From the NCBI GenBank assembly GCA_022496185.1, contig WTXG01000001.1, forward strand, positions 1,550,001 to 1,614,000: a stretch of 64,000 bases of DNA, written 5' to 3'. How positions within the stretch are numbered: the stretch's first letter is position 1; each line of letters starts with the position of its first letter. A program made the translations under genes and the position numbers. This DNA comes from Multifurca ochricompacta. Its lineage: Eukaryota > Basidiomycota > Agaricomycetes > Russulales > Russulaceae. Below, one piece after another: positions 34,003 through 45,993 of this stretch. A model generated the notes under the pieces. That model was given only the letters and a program-made list of their open reading frames with translations, was not told where the DNA came from and ran no database searches.

Positions 34003-37000
34003 TTAGTCTCCAATAGCAGCGATCACAAGCTGACACGCTTCTCGTTTTTCCCCACGAACTCCTAATTCCAAAGTTACGCCTTCCCCTCTTGAGAACGTCA
34101 TCCGACATCGTGCAAGAACTTTCCCGCCGCCTCCCGTCAAAAGCCCGGACAATTGTAGTGTGTGTACCGTCGTTCCCGCTGCCGGATTTTGGGACCCACC
34201 CAAGGGTTCCATGTTTACTATCTCAATGATAGAATCGCAGGCCGCTGGCGTTACGCGTGAATAAAATGACAGGACAGCAAAAAGGACACCTTTTGTACCT
34301 TTGATACTCTCCATAGATGCAAGGGTGAACGTTTCCGTTATCGACGCGCCTGTCCGTAGACGGTCCCATTCTGAAGAGAAGTTCGAATAGCTCGGGATGA
34401 TATAGTCTCCACCTGCAGCCAGTTCAACTTCTTCAAGCTGGTATTCATCTTCGTAGCCTTCATCTTCCGGCTCCCCAGTTGCAGGATCCACTTCTTTACT
34501 AATAAACTTCAAGACGCATTGGAAGGATGCAGTTGCGTATTCTTCTGGTGCGTCTCTTGTGAATGAAACGTAGACGATTCCAGGAGAGTTCGTTGAAGAA
34601 AGGATAGGAACGGGTATGATGAAGTCCTCTGTCAAACCAGAGTCCGCAGAATGTTGCATGATGACGGAGACTTGCTCCAGGATGGTATCTGGCATCGTGT
34701 TCGACACATTAAACTACAACAAATCAAGATCAACGCGTGTTGGAGGAATGTGAGACTCAAACCTGGAAAACAACGTGTTCACGAAAGACATGCTTAACAC
34801 ATGAAACTTGGTATTCAGTTTCGTTCTCGGTGAGCTGCATGGACTTCGAGCTATTGATGATGGCGCCATAGGACGCCAGCTCGGGCACCTGGGCCAACTG
34901 TTGTACGAATGCTGACTGTGTTTCCTCTGCAGTCTGTGGAGCCGGGGCCGGTGTCGTCGTTCTCGTAATAGGGGCACCAATAGTGTCTAGCGAGCTCGGC
35001 CCTGGATAGCAATGAGGAGTTTAAATCGTTATGATGCCTAGCAACCTACGGGCAACTTCCTGCGCCGCCTGCTCTCGACTGACTTTCGGGACAATGCCAT
35101 ATCAAATGGTTGATCGATGGCATTTGCATCCCTCATGTAGGCAACCAATTTAGACTCCAATATCGACAGGGAAAATATAGAGTCTGGCTGCAGTGAATTA
35201 TAGAATACCGTGACTAGTAGCTTTACGCACCATCCTTGACATATGTTTCGGCCAGCCGGGGTATATCAATTATCTTGAGATACAGTGCCGCTCGATCGCG
35301 AACTTCGTCGTCAACGTCGTCTAGACACCTTCACCAGCAACCTGTCAGCAGAGCAGCAGACCCAGAGCAGGGGGGTAACCAACCGGTTTAGCAGCACGCC
35401 AATACTCTTTTCAGCTTCACGTCGTCAATGATGCCAAACTTGGCTAAACTCGCGACGGCCGCGGCTCGGACAGTAGCATTTTCCAGGACCACGCGGTTGT
35501 AGATGAAACGAATATATTTGGAGGGTTGGGGGCCTTGGGTCCCTCAATACCTAGAAGGTGGAGAATGCGGACAGAGAGTTTCGTGAACTCGCAATCTTCG
35601 ATAAATTCGCATAGGTGGGACAGGGCTTGCTCCTTGGATTCCCCAATAAACTTGATCATATCAAATATGGCCTCAACAACGGCTCGCTTGAAATCATAGC
35701 CTCCCTCGTCTCGCAAGACGCCAGACAAAAAACCAAGCATGGATGCATGCTTCGCGGGAAACTTGAGACAGAGTGAGCGGATGGCGTCCACAATAATGAC
35801 TTTGAATTCATCCGAAATCTCGCTCATGAAGCCGGTGATCTGCTTCATTAAACGGTCCACAGAAGCTTCATTTCCCGTCTGGGATGACAATCAATAAATG
35901 AAGGTTAAGAATGTGTAAAATAGGTGTAATTACCTTCAGTAGAGTAGTGATGGCGTAGGTAGCAACGCTACGGTTGGGATCGGAGATAAGGCTTTCCAGA
36001 TCGACATTGCAGGTGGCAACGCTCGCGGGGCGGGTTAACGCAAGACCAGCCAGGGTGCGAGCAGCAGCGAACTTGAGCGTAGCCTTGGGCGACGAAAGAA
36101 ATAGTTGTAAGACTGATGAAGAGTCAGCCACGTTCCTTCAAAAGCCGGTGAAACAACTTGCCAGCAATCGATTTTGCTAGTTGGGCGCTAGTAACATTTT
36201 TCATCTCACAAATTGCACGTGCAGCCTCGAAATTAACCATGTCACTCTTGTGGCGAAGCCACCCTTCACTTGGTCGAACATCTGTTTCTGGACGCTGATC
36301 GTGCACCACTTAGCCTCTCGAAACCTAGGCATACCCTTTTGACTTACTTGGGGTCATCCTCAACGACCTTTGCTGCATAACGAATCAGCATGGAAAGGGC
36401 CATTGGATTTTTGAGCACTGTTCCTGAACCAGTCTTTCCGCCACCGAGTTGCTGGATCATTTTTGTGACCGCCATCCGATCCTGCCGTCGAATAAGATAG
36501 AGTAGACCAAGAGCATGATACTGTGCGATGTAGCTTGTTGAAGGCATGGGTTGGTACCCGGTGTTCGCAGAAGAAGAGGTCCCAAATCCAAGATACGAAC
36601 TTGTGGAACTGGAGCCAAAGAAACTAGCCGATGATTTGGCGTTGACCGCCTCCTGCGCCTCGTTCACCCAACGTTTGATGACATCTTTTGCGAAAGGGAA
36701 CAAGTGGTAAGACGAGACGAGGGCGGCGGAGGAGATGGAAGGTGTGCGGTCAACAATTGCAGCCTTGAAAAAGCGTTCTACACCTTGTACCATAGAAGGC
36801 TGAATTCTAAAGTAAGGCCGGAGCGGGTAAGGCAACCAGAGGTTATACATACATCGATGATGCGACACAGTGCGCGAATCGCGTTGGGACGATAAATGAC
36901 CTCCGAGTTCGGCTGCATATCTTTCATGATACTGCTAGTGACCATGATGACATCCTCTGCGGAGACTGCCAATTCCTTGATGGACAAGTAAACCATCTGA

Positions 37001-37297
37001 CGCAAGGCACTCTGAAGAAAGCGAGGTAAAGATAGGATAGTGGGATCGAAATTAACAGTTAGCAACGCACGTCCTTGTGCTGAAACAATTTTGTGGTGCC
37101 AAGAACAAGGTAGTAGCCTCCTGTGTTCCGAAATTCTCGCCAATGTAAAGCAAGTATACGATACGCGTGAGCAATGCCCTGGATTTTCTTGGGCTTATTG
37201 GAGATTCATTGAAAACGCGGGCCTCCTGTATGACGGTAGTTTTGTTATTATAATAAGAACTGAGACCCTCTTCCTCCTTTTTAGAGAAGGCTGCCAT
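34003..37297 (-). CDS. SEC21: Coatomer subunit gamma (COPI coat)
   Basis: Gamma-COP is part of the F-subcomplex of the COPI coat that drives Golgi-to-ER retrograde transport. The protein starts [20 protein letters not shown]. The adaptin/HEAT trunk follows with [52 protein letters not shown], and [11 protein letters not shown] in a Ser-rich linker. Further blocks are [12 protein letters not shown] and [36 protein letters not shown] and [17 protein letters not shown]. The C-terminal appendage (about 34980-34003) ends [22 protein letters not shown] and LVIAAIGD. There are many introns of about 50-60 bases. One slip of one base occurs near 37099-37102, between the [11 protein letters not shown] and TKLFQHKD blocks. 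The gene lies tail to head with PanK. Confidence 0.93.
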
Positions 37298-38175
37298 GCC
37301 AGGTGAAATTGTTTAAAGAAGGCGAGACTGCGAGGGCAAGTTAGTCGACGATGACCCACAACGTGGTTGGCGTTGGCGTTGGTGTTGGCTAACCAGTTCG
37401 GCTCTTCCCGAGCTTGCACTTCACTTCACACTCAAATCAAATCTAACATCAACATCGAAAACTCTTGATTGATTTGGGGAAACAAGTATCGCCAACACCA
37501 ATACATCAACAACACGCGGCGCCCTCTCCAGCCTCGCTCGCCTTCATCAGACACCCGTTATGGGACTGAAAGAAGTGGAGGGTAGGAGGACAACAATAAC
37601 ACGTGCGGACGAGGACAGTAACTCGACAGAGGGGGGATGTAAGGTGCTTTGCGTAAATAAATAAAGTGGTTTAAAACAACAGCAAAATGGCTGTGAGAAT
37701 CACGGGCGCAATGGGGAGGGGTGGGGGTGTCTGGTTCTAATACGCTCAGTAACAACAATGTGGCCGACCTGCGTCCTCCAAACATAACGCGGAGGGGAGG
37801 TACAGCTTGAAAGAAGAATGGCGTCCGTTGATGAGAAAAAAAAAGGAGCAATTGTGACTGCAAGCAGGAGTAGGAGTGGCGCAAAGTGCGACAGCTGATA
37901 TAAGAATAGGGCCAAACCTCGGACCAGGCGAGAGTCGACATAGAGGGTCTTGAATGGGGACGGTGAGGGGCAATCGAAAACCGGAGTCAAGCCTTGCGAT
38001 TGTGAGCGCTATGGCCCGTCTTGTCCGACTCGTGTGTTCCTATCGAGTTGGACCACCAATCAGCTTCAAGACTATGGCAACTTTGGGCATCCGGGCATAA
38101 ACTCCAACTCCTCCACCGCCTCCTTGCTCGACTCCACACATGCTCAAAGGAGCACGATCACGTGGAGCGCTTCGA
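37298..38175. other. Intergenic, COPG promoter and CK1 3' region
   Basis: No conserved protein is seen on either strand. The left part holds the upstream region of COPG with a short GTTGGC repeat at 37363-37388. Overlapping open frames at 37560-37990 have biased composition but no family resemblance. Confidence 0.5.
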
Positions 38176-39425
38176 TTACCAAAGGTCGCCGTCACGCCTA
38201 ACGCGTTGCTGGCCAACAGGACCAGGTGCAGTAGCTTGCATCTGACGAGTATGAGAGCGAAGTCTACGAGATGATCGTTGGTGCATAAATATTAAGTAAA
38301 ACAAACCAGATTCTTACTGTCGGTCACTGGTGCGTGGCTCGCCCTCATCCTCCTGGACAACCTTACGTCTGCCACCCGCTGCCTTGGAACTGGCGCTCGC
38401 CACCTCATCCTGGGCACCACGTTGGACACTCCAGTCGAACACGTAGTCATACTGGTAACCTTCGCGAGTGAAGAGATCACGGAAAAGTTTGCGCAAATAG
38501 GAGTAATCCGGCTTGTCATCGAAGCGCAAGGCACGAGTATAGTTTAGGAAGATACCAAATTCGTTGGGGAAACCACGGCAGAGAAGATCGGTCGGGGTGG
38601 TCATCTTCTTCTCCATGATTCGATCATACTTCTGCTTCTTCGTGGCCGCCTTGAGGCCTTGCCACGGCAGGGCGCCACGAAGGAAGTACATGAGGACATA
38701 GGCAAGTGACTCCAAATCATCACGTCGAGCCTGTTCCACACCCAAATGAGTGTTGATGGAGGTATAGCGAGCCGTTCCTGTCAAATTCTTGTTTTCGCGA
38801 TAGGGGATGTGAAGATGAGTCTTCGGGTCTCTGTACTTCTTTGCAAGACCAAAGTCAATAACATTAACCTGGTTGCCACGCTTGCCAATGCCCATGAGGA
38901 AATTGTCGGGCTTGATGTCACGGTGAATAAAATTGCGGGAATGAATGTACTCAATACGAGAGATCTGATTCAAGTGTTATATTTAAAAAAAAGAGATCTA
39001 CTGGAAGCTTACGTACGAGTTGATCAGCAAGGAGAAGAACAGTCTTGAGGGAGAACTTCCGGTTACAGAAGTTGAATAGATCCTCAAGGGAAGGGCCCAA
39101 CAGATCGATGACCATGGCATTGTAGTCGCATTCGGTACCAAACCAACGCACGAAAGGAACGCCGACACCACCGGCAAGTGTTTTATAAACTTTGGATTCA
39201 TACTCAAGTTGAGGATGCTTAGCCTTCACTGACTCCAATTTGATGGCCACTTCCTCGCCTGATATAATGTTGATCCCAAGATAAATGTCGCCTGTCAAGA
39301 GTATTATAACGTGAATCAGAAAAAAAAATTTGCAGCATACCGAAGGAGCCTGATCCAATTTTTTTTCCAAGCCGATATTTTCCTCCCACACGGAGATCCA
39401 GTCTATGAGACGACGAATCGGCCAT
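38176..39425 (-). CDS. Casein kinase I, delta/epsilon (Hrr25/Hhp1) type
   Basis: This Ser/Thr kinase type acts in ribosome maturation, trafficking and clock or DNA-damage pathways in fungi. The start is [20 protein letters not shown], followed by the glycine loop [14 protein letters not shown], the lysine in EEVAIKLE, the catalytic loop [12 protein letters not shown] and the magnesium motif DFGLAKKY. The activation loop ends [12 protein letters not shown], with the SIN that replaces APE in CK1. The kinase ends at [14 protein letters not shown]. Introns lie at about 39295-39340 and 38965-39014. The frame can stop at 38314 just after TSDRQ. A GT at that point and an acceptor near 38258 instead add a tail with [20 protein letters not shown], ending at 38176, which is common in basidiomycete homologues. 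The yeast relative phosphorylates Ltv1, whose gene is also in this window. Confidence 0.92.
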
Positions 39426-40411
39426 GAGCGATCGGAATGATAACTAAAAAGGCGAATGTATGAGCATTTCACGAAGAGGAGAAATAATGGGAAGAGAGGA
39501 AAAAGTCATTAAAAGCGATGATGCCTTGCATCATGGCGAAGATAGGTAAGCGCGCATCGAGGTGCTCGAAAGAGCATTGCCGCAGCTTGGAGAAAATAAA
39601 ATCGCCAGACTTAGGTGTGTGAATAGGCCACCCTCCAAAATGTTTTGGAAGTTAGATGAAGGGGTTTCCCAGCACCACCAATTTGGGGGGGGGGGGGAGG
39701 AGGGGAGGGAAGATCCTCCGAACAAGGGGACCGATTGAGCAACGCTCTTTGGCCATAGCAGTAGCTTGAAAATAGGAGGGAAAACCAAGAATGAGCACTC
39801 ACGATTACAGAAAAGGCTCAGAAAATGGGAGAAGGGTAGGGGAGTGAGGTAGTAGCTGAGGGGTTTGAGGAGGACAGAAGGGAGAGGTACGAGGGTGAAG
39901 GGGCGTGGGAAAATAGGGAAATGGCACAGGTTCCCTTTTATAATTCCGGCAACGTGTGGCACGTCAACAGCAAGACAGACAGACAGACAAAACAGACGCT
40001 CGACCGAGTCAACCAACTACAAGCTTTTTTTTTCTTTTTCTTTTTCTTTCTCTACCATGCCACGGCAGCCCGTGTTCGGTTATCTCAACCATTATAGGGG
40101 GTAATTAAAATCGGTATTTTACAGAAGACTTTATGGTTACTCCGAACAAACAAGACAGTAGGATTTTTGGATCGGTTCGGGTCACGGCAGCCAGCTTCCA
40201 AAGATACACCTTTCAAGGGCTGGATTATTATTTGAATTATTAATTATTATTACACTATTACTTACACTAATACTTGAGAGACCACGTGATGAACGCATTG
40301 TTGTTTCCAAGGTGCAAGTGTACGTCAGTCAGTCGGTCGGTTAATACGCATCTCCTCTTTCCGTCCGTCCCGCCCTCCGCATATATATAGTTAGTCAATT
40401 AATTTTCGACG
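39426..40411. promoter_or_regulatory. Divergent region between CK1 and NTE1
   Basis: 986 bases separate the two divergent starts. Features include a G-run at 39688-39698, CAGACAGACAGACA at 39971-39990, a pyrimidine tract at 40025-40053 and ATATATATAG just before the NTE1 start (about 40380-40390). No recognised protein is encoded. Promoter function is inferred from position. Confidence 0.45.
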
Positions 40412-43400
40412 ATGGAGGCTGCACTCGTCGTCCACCTCGAAAGGATGCAGCAAACAGACCGTCATCCTATTGTTTCCTTCATCTCTGCCCTCTTCTGGGT
40501 TGTCTGTGAGCATTCGCAAATTTTCTAGGCTTACAGAACACTCAAACAAAATGAACAGTGTACTTGCTATCATGGATCAGGGCATTGGCCGCATTGGTCA
40601 CTATCAGCGTCCCGCGTCTGATTTACTCATTGTTATCCTATTCGATGACTCTTACCGTTCGTACCACCCAAATACTGAACCCGCGACGTTGGCACTCATA
40701 GTCACGTCTATTCCAGCTCAATTTTTGGTCGTTTGCAATGCTGTTCTGGCTTGGCGCTATCTCACTGAATTATTGGATTCGGTTCCGATACCTTAACACC
40801 TATGCTCAGTTGAAAGAGCCTCCGTTACTCAAGTCCGACGCCCAAGAGCTGCATCCAGATGTTAATACCACGGAGGCGCCACCCGCATTTCACAACTATC
40901 TAGATGAGTTCCTGCAGGCTGTGCGAATCTTCGGTTTCCTTGAAAAGCCAGTACGTGCCTCCATGCTAGTCATATTCCCAAAGCTGAAACGTCGACGTTT
41001 CTTTCACAGGTCTTTCATGAATTAGCCAGGCATCTCCAGACGCGAAGACTAATTGCGGGAGACAGCTTGTCCTTGGATGAGGATCGAAGCTTTTACTGCG
41101 TCATTGATGGAATGGTGCAGGTATACGCGCCGTCAGGTAAACCAGCTGAATTCCGAAGTGGTTCTTGGGATAATGAAGATATGAACGGTTATGAACTCAT
41201 GAATGAGGTTGGTAGTGGGGGGACTCTTTCGAGTTTGTTTACTATCCTCAGCCTATTCACTGAAGATGTGAAAATCAGCTGGCAAAACAATGACAGCCCT
41301 CATGGTGACGAAATCCCGGATCCCCACAGGCTCATGATACTTCGACCTGGCAGAAGCAAGCGCGCGAACTCAGACGTCTCACAAATGGACCTGGACAAGG
41401 CCGCACAATATATCCAGACAGAAAGGAAACGCTCTCCATCCGTTTCCTCGAGCACCTCAACCATTCATCCCGGAGAACCTAAATCTCCAACCCCTATCGC
41501 TTCTCGTCATCCAGAACGTCCCACGAGCACGCCGTTGAATCATAAACAGCGCCGCAGAGTGTCCAGTCACCTTACACAAATTCATCATGGCACAGTTGCT
41601 CGTGCAACTGAAGATACCACCCTAGCAGTGATTCCGGCCGAAGCTTTTCGTCGATTGACGAAAAAGTTTCCTAAAGCTAGTGCACACATCGTACAAGGTG
41701 TGCTCCCATGTGTCCATTCATCACTAGGAGGATGTGTCTTTACGCGTGGATTTCCGAGTTATTATGACTCGATTTTCTAGGGTCACCTTCAATGCGGCCC
41801 ACAAATACTTGGGATTGACGACCGAGGTGCTTCGAACCGAGAAAGCTATAAATGACATTGCCTGTCACCCGCTTCCATCGGCCTTCTACGAAGGAGGAGG
41901 GATGCAGCAGCTGCGACAAAGATTTGACGGGGTTGGAGGTCAAGACTTCCCGCTGACCCGATCTGAAACAGATGATGAGTATTTCAGCCTTTCGCCAACT
42001 ACGGCCTCATCAAAGCACTCCACGAGGTCCCGGTTATCGCCAAGGAAGGGATTCACAACTAATCCCGTAACGTTAGTTAGTGCCTTGCATTTTTCTCCGC
42101 CGCGATCATGTTCGACACGGCATCTCGTGCAAGCTGGAGATCTGCATAGCTCCACTTCACCTGGAGAGGTGCACAAGCCCCTCGGAAGAAGCTTCAGTAT
42201 ACTGAACACTCCTCGACCCACGCGTCGGGATTTGTCTGATGGCTCCGAAGCTCCGGAGTTTCTTCATTTCGATGGGGTCGACTTTGACCTCCGACAAGAA
42301 GTGATGAATTGCATTGCAGTCTCCATTGGCTTGTCGCAACCCCCAATGAGCGACGATACTTCAGTTGAAGCCTCACCCGCTTTTTCTGCTTTAAACAGTG
42401 GGCAAATATCGCGCCCGAGTGGTAGCTTTTTGGAGTCACCATTTGGCTCGTTGTCATTGCTTGATATAGGAGATGATTCTTCCAGCGCAACTGGTGGTTC
42501 CTCCTCCGCCACAATAAGTGGATACATGACTGGACTTGATAACGAGGTCGAGATCTTGTTTTTTGCTGCGGGATCTTATTTAGCGAAGGCCGGAGAGCGG
42601 GACATAGGTGTGTATTTGTGATTTAACTTGAACCATAGCTGAAGTCACGTTAGGACTCTTTTTTGTAATCGAGGGATTCTTGGACATCTTGCTTCCCACC
42701 GAAGGAAGAACCCTTCTAGACAAAGAACCAAGGCCAAGGTCATCCGCATCCACTGTAGACTCCCTGTACGACGTTGAGACGGCGTCTACAAATGAAGGTA
42801 GCAACATATCCAGCATTGGTAGCTCCAGAGAATCGTCCAAACATTCTGCACCGAGTGCACCCCCGCAACATTCGCCCCTGAAGGGCCGGCGGCCATTATT
42901 CACAGTAAAACCTGGAGGCATCGCTGGATATCTAGGTAGGACTACTCCACGATATAATAAGATGTTTGCTCACAACCCACAACTATAGCATCCTTGTCCA
43001 ACGCTGCATCGTATGTCGACATTGTGTCCAAGACGGATGCGTACGTTGGTTTTTTACCGCACCATGCCCTTGAGAGGCTGTTAGAGAAGCAACCCATCGT
43101 ACTGCTAACGTTGGCCAAACGACTTATCTCACTATTATCGCCTCTTGGTCTGTAATTTGTGACTCCTCATAGTTTTATGGCTCAAACACCACTGCGATTA
43201 GTCTTACAAATTGATGCATCACTAGACTGGATGCACGTCAATGCTGGTCAGGTTCTATGGCGTACTGGCGATGTTAGCGATAGCTTTTATATCGTCATCA
43301 ATGGTCGCTTGCGTGCCATCACCGAAGACAACCAAGGAGTAGTCAAAATTGTTGCAGAATATGGCCAAGGCGACACTGCTGGCGAGATTGATGTCATTAC

Positions 43401-45890
43401 AAGCACTCCCCGGCGCAACACAGTGCACGCTATCCGGGATACAGAACTTATACGGATGCCTCAGACCCTTTTTAATGCTATCTCTTCGCGGTCAGTGTTT
43501 ACTCGAATTGTGTCAAGTAATTAGCTCATCCCACGAATTAGAAACCCGCAGACCACTGCCTCGTGAGTTATGAGTTCATGCTCAACTTGACCTTCAATGT
43601 CGGAACTTTTAGATTACTGCGAATGATTGCTTCGCGAGTCCGAAACGACATTGATTCCTCGCCAAGCACGCGGCCACGGAACATGGGATCAGAGCTCCGG
43701 CGAAATAACGCCAACCTGAAGACGGTTGCTGTACTTCCCGTGTCTCGTAATGTTCCCATTGAGAGCTTCGCTCGAAAGCTTCACTCTGCTTTGGAAGGAA
43801 TTGGTGCACCGACCTCGTACCTCAATCAAACATCTATCTCCAATACGCTCGGGAGACACGCATTTACAAGAATGGGAAAGTTGAAAACAGCAGCCTGGTT
43901 AGCGGACCAGGAGCAACGATACAAAATTGTTCTCTATGTTGCAGATTCATCAGTAGGCAGCTCCTGGACACAGACTTGTATTCGTCAGGCCGACTATGTC
44001 CTTGTCGTCGGTGTGGGCGATGATCCCTCCACTGGGGAATATGAGCGTCTTCTACTTTCCATGAAAACGACAGCCCGTAAGGAGCTTGTGCTCTTACACC
44101 CAGACCGATCCGTTCTTCCTGGCTCTACGAGGGAATGGTTGAAGGTGCGAGGAAGCTGCTTTCTACTTATCCGGCACTCACGACCGCTATGGGTTCAGAG
44201 TCGTCCATGGGTCCATCAACACATCCACGTGGAACTACTTGTCTGTCTGCCCATCCGAAATGATACCATGCCCCCACTCATGAAGATTTGCAGGGCCTGA
44301 AGATCTCGTTGCCTAAACCGGCGGCAACAACCCCGCAAGATCCCGCTGCAGTCGCGGCTCTGAAGAATCTCAAAGACAGGGTCCAAAGCGGAATACAAAA
44401 ATATCGTGGGAGCAGGCCTGATGTCAGAGCGCAACGGTTGCCTCATACTGACGATTTCGCACGACTTGCACGGAGGGTTTGTGGTGTTTCCATCGGTCTC
44501 GTGCTTGGCGGTGGCGGCGCCAGAGGTGTATCCCATCTCGTAAGTCACCCCACTCAACCTCAGGCGGTGCCGTCTCAATCTATCCAGGGAGTTCTACGCG
44601 CGTTAGAAGAGAACGGCGTACCCATCGACCATATTGGAGGTAAGCCTATTTGTCTTGCTCCCATATTCTGCAACCTCAGTTATTGCAAGGCACCAGTATC
44701 GGCGCCCTCATTGGTGGCCTATACGCGAAGGAGGCCGACCTCATATCCAGCTCCGCTCGGGCGAAGCAGTTTAGCGGAAGATTGGGAAATATATGGCGAA
44801 TGCTATCAGATGTCACATACCCTCTCGTGGCCTACACGACCGTATGCATACTCTTTGTTTTTATTGTATGGCGTCTCACGCCTGCACTTTGTGCCAGGGG
44901 CATGAATTCAACCGGTCTCTTTACAAGGCATTCTACGATTTGCATATCGAAGATATGTGGTTGCCCTTCTTTTGCAATACGGCGAATATCACAACTTCTC
45001 GGATGGAGATACATGAGACTGGTTATGCTTGGAGGTTCATTCGTAAGACGCGAAGACTCGCTGTGTTTGCGTTGAATAATGCCTCCCTTAGGCGCTTCGA
45101 TGACGCTTGTAGGCCTTATTCCTCCTCTCTGTGATAATGGAAACATGCTCGTGGACGGAGGATATCGTAAGTAATCTCTATGGATCGAGACATTAAATGG
45201 GTCTTTTATTCCTGGTGTCACAGTGGATAATCTGCCTGTGAGTAACTATCGTCACGCTCTTAAATTCCCTGGCATCGAGACGGGATAGGTATCTACGATG
45301 TTTGATATGGGGGCGAGTGCGGTCGTAGCGTCGGACGTGGGCTCAGTAAGCGATGATCATCTTGTTTGACAGGGCAGCTAATCCTCATACCCCTTAGCTT
45401 GATGATAATTCTCCTCGAAATTTCGGAGATACGGTCTCTGGCTGGTGGTTGATGATTATGCGGTGGAACCCATTTTCAAATGCAAGGACAATTCCCGCAA
45501 TCACCGAAATCCAGAGCCGTCTTGCATAGTACATCTCTCCTAAATTAACCTTTCCATATGTTTACGCAGCTCTTGCAGCGTCTCAAGTGTGCAAACCTTG
45601 GAAGAGGCTAAAGTCACTCGTGGATGCCTTTACATGGCGATGCCGGTGCAAGAGGTAAGTGATTCCGCTTAGCCACCCAGGAAAGGTGCTGCCGATGACA
45701 GTATGATGGACAGTACGGAACATTGCAATGGGGAAAGTTCGAGGAAATACAAGAGAGGGGCTATCGAGAGGCCATGAAAATACTGCGAAAGTGGGAAGAG
45801 GAAGGAAAATTACCGTCAGGGTTGATAGAGGGAAAGGATGCGAACTCAAAGAGAAAGAAAGGACAGAGCGCAAGGAGGAACTCGATATGA
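40412..45890 (+). CDS. NTE1: Lysophospholipase NTE1 (neuropathy target esterase homologue)
   Basis: NTE1 is an ER-anchored enzyme that deacylates phosphatidylcholine and lysophosphatidylcholine. An N-terminal membrane segment comes from the first exons ([13 protein letters not shown], then [20 protein letters not shown], then [21 protein letters not shown]). Cyclic-nucleotide-binding-like domains follow, e.g. [18 protein letters not shown] (about 41085) and [19 protein letters not shown] (about 43285). The C-terminal patatin domain has the oxyanion motif [11 protein letters not shown] (about 44495) and the nucleophile motif GTSIG, split by an intron (about 44640-44690). The Asp of the Ser-Asp dyad is in LVDGGY (about 45150). 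It ends [11 protein letters not shown]. About 18 introns are placed. Ser-rich linkers between the cNMP domains are long. The stop is 103 bases before the VPS33 start on the same strand. Confidence 0.92.
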
Positions 45891-45993
45891 TAATTGATAG
45901 ATAATTGTAATTGTTGTGAATATGTGAATATGGTGAAATGATGTAATATAGTAATTAATAGCGGGCCGGACAACCGCTAGCGTTCCTTATTAG

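Noticed and set aside
37558..37990. Cys/Ser/Leu-rich open frames on the minus strand between COPG and CK1
   Set aside because: Three overlapping frames of similar length with no family resemblance; typical of pyrimidine-rich promoter DNA.
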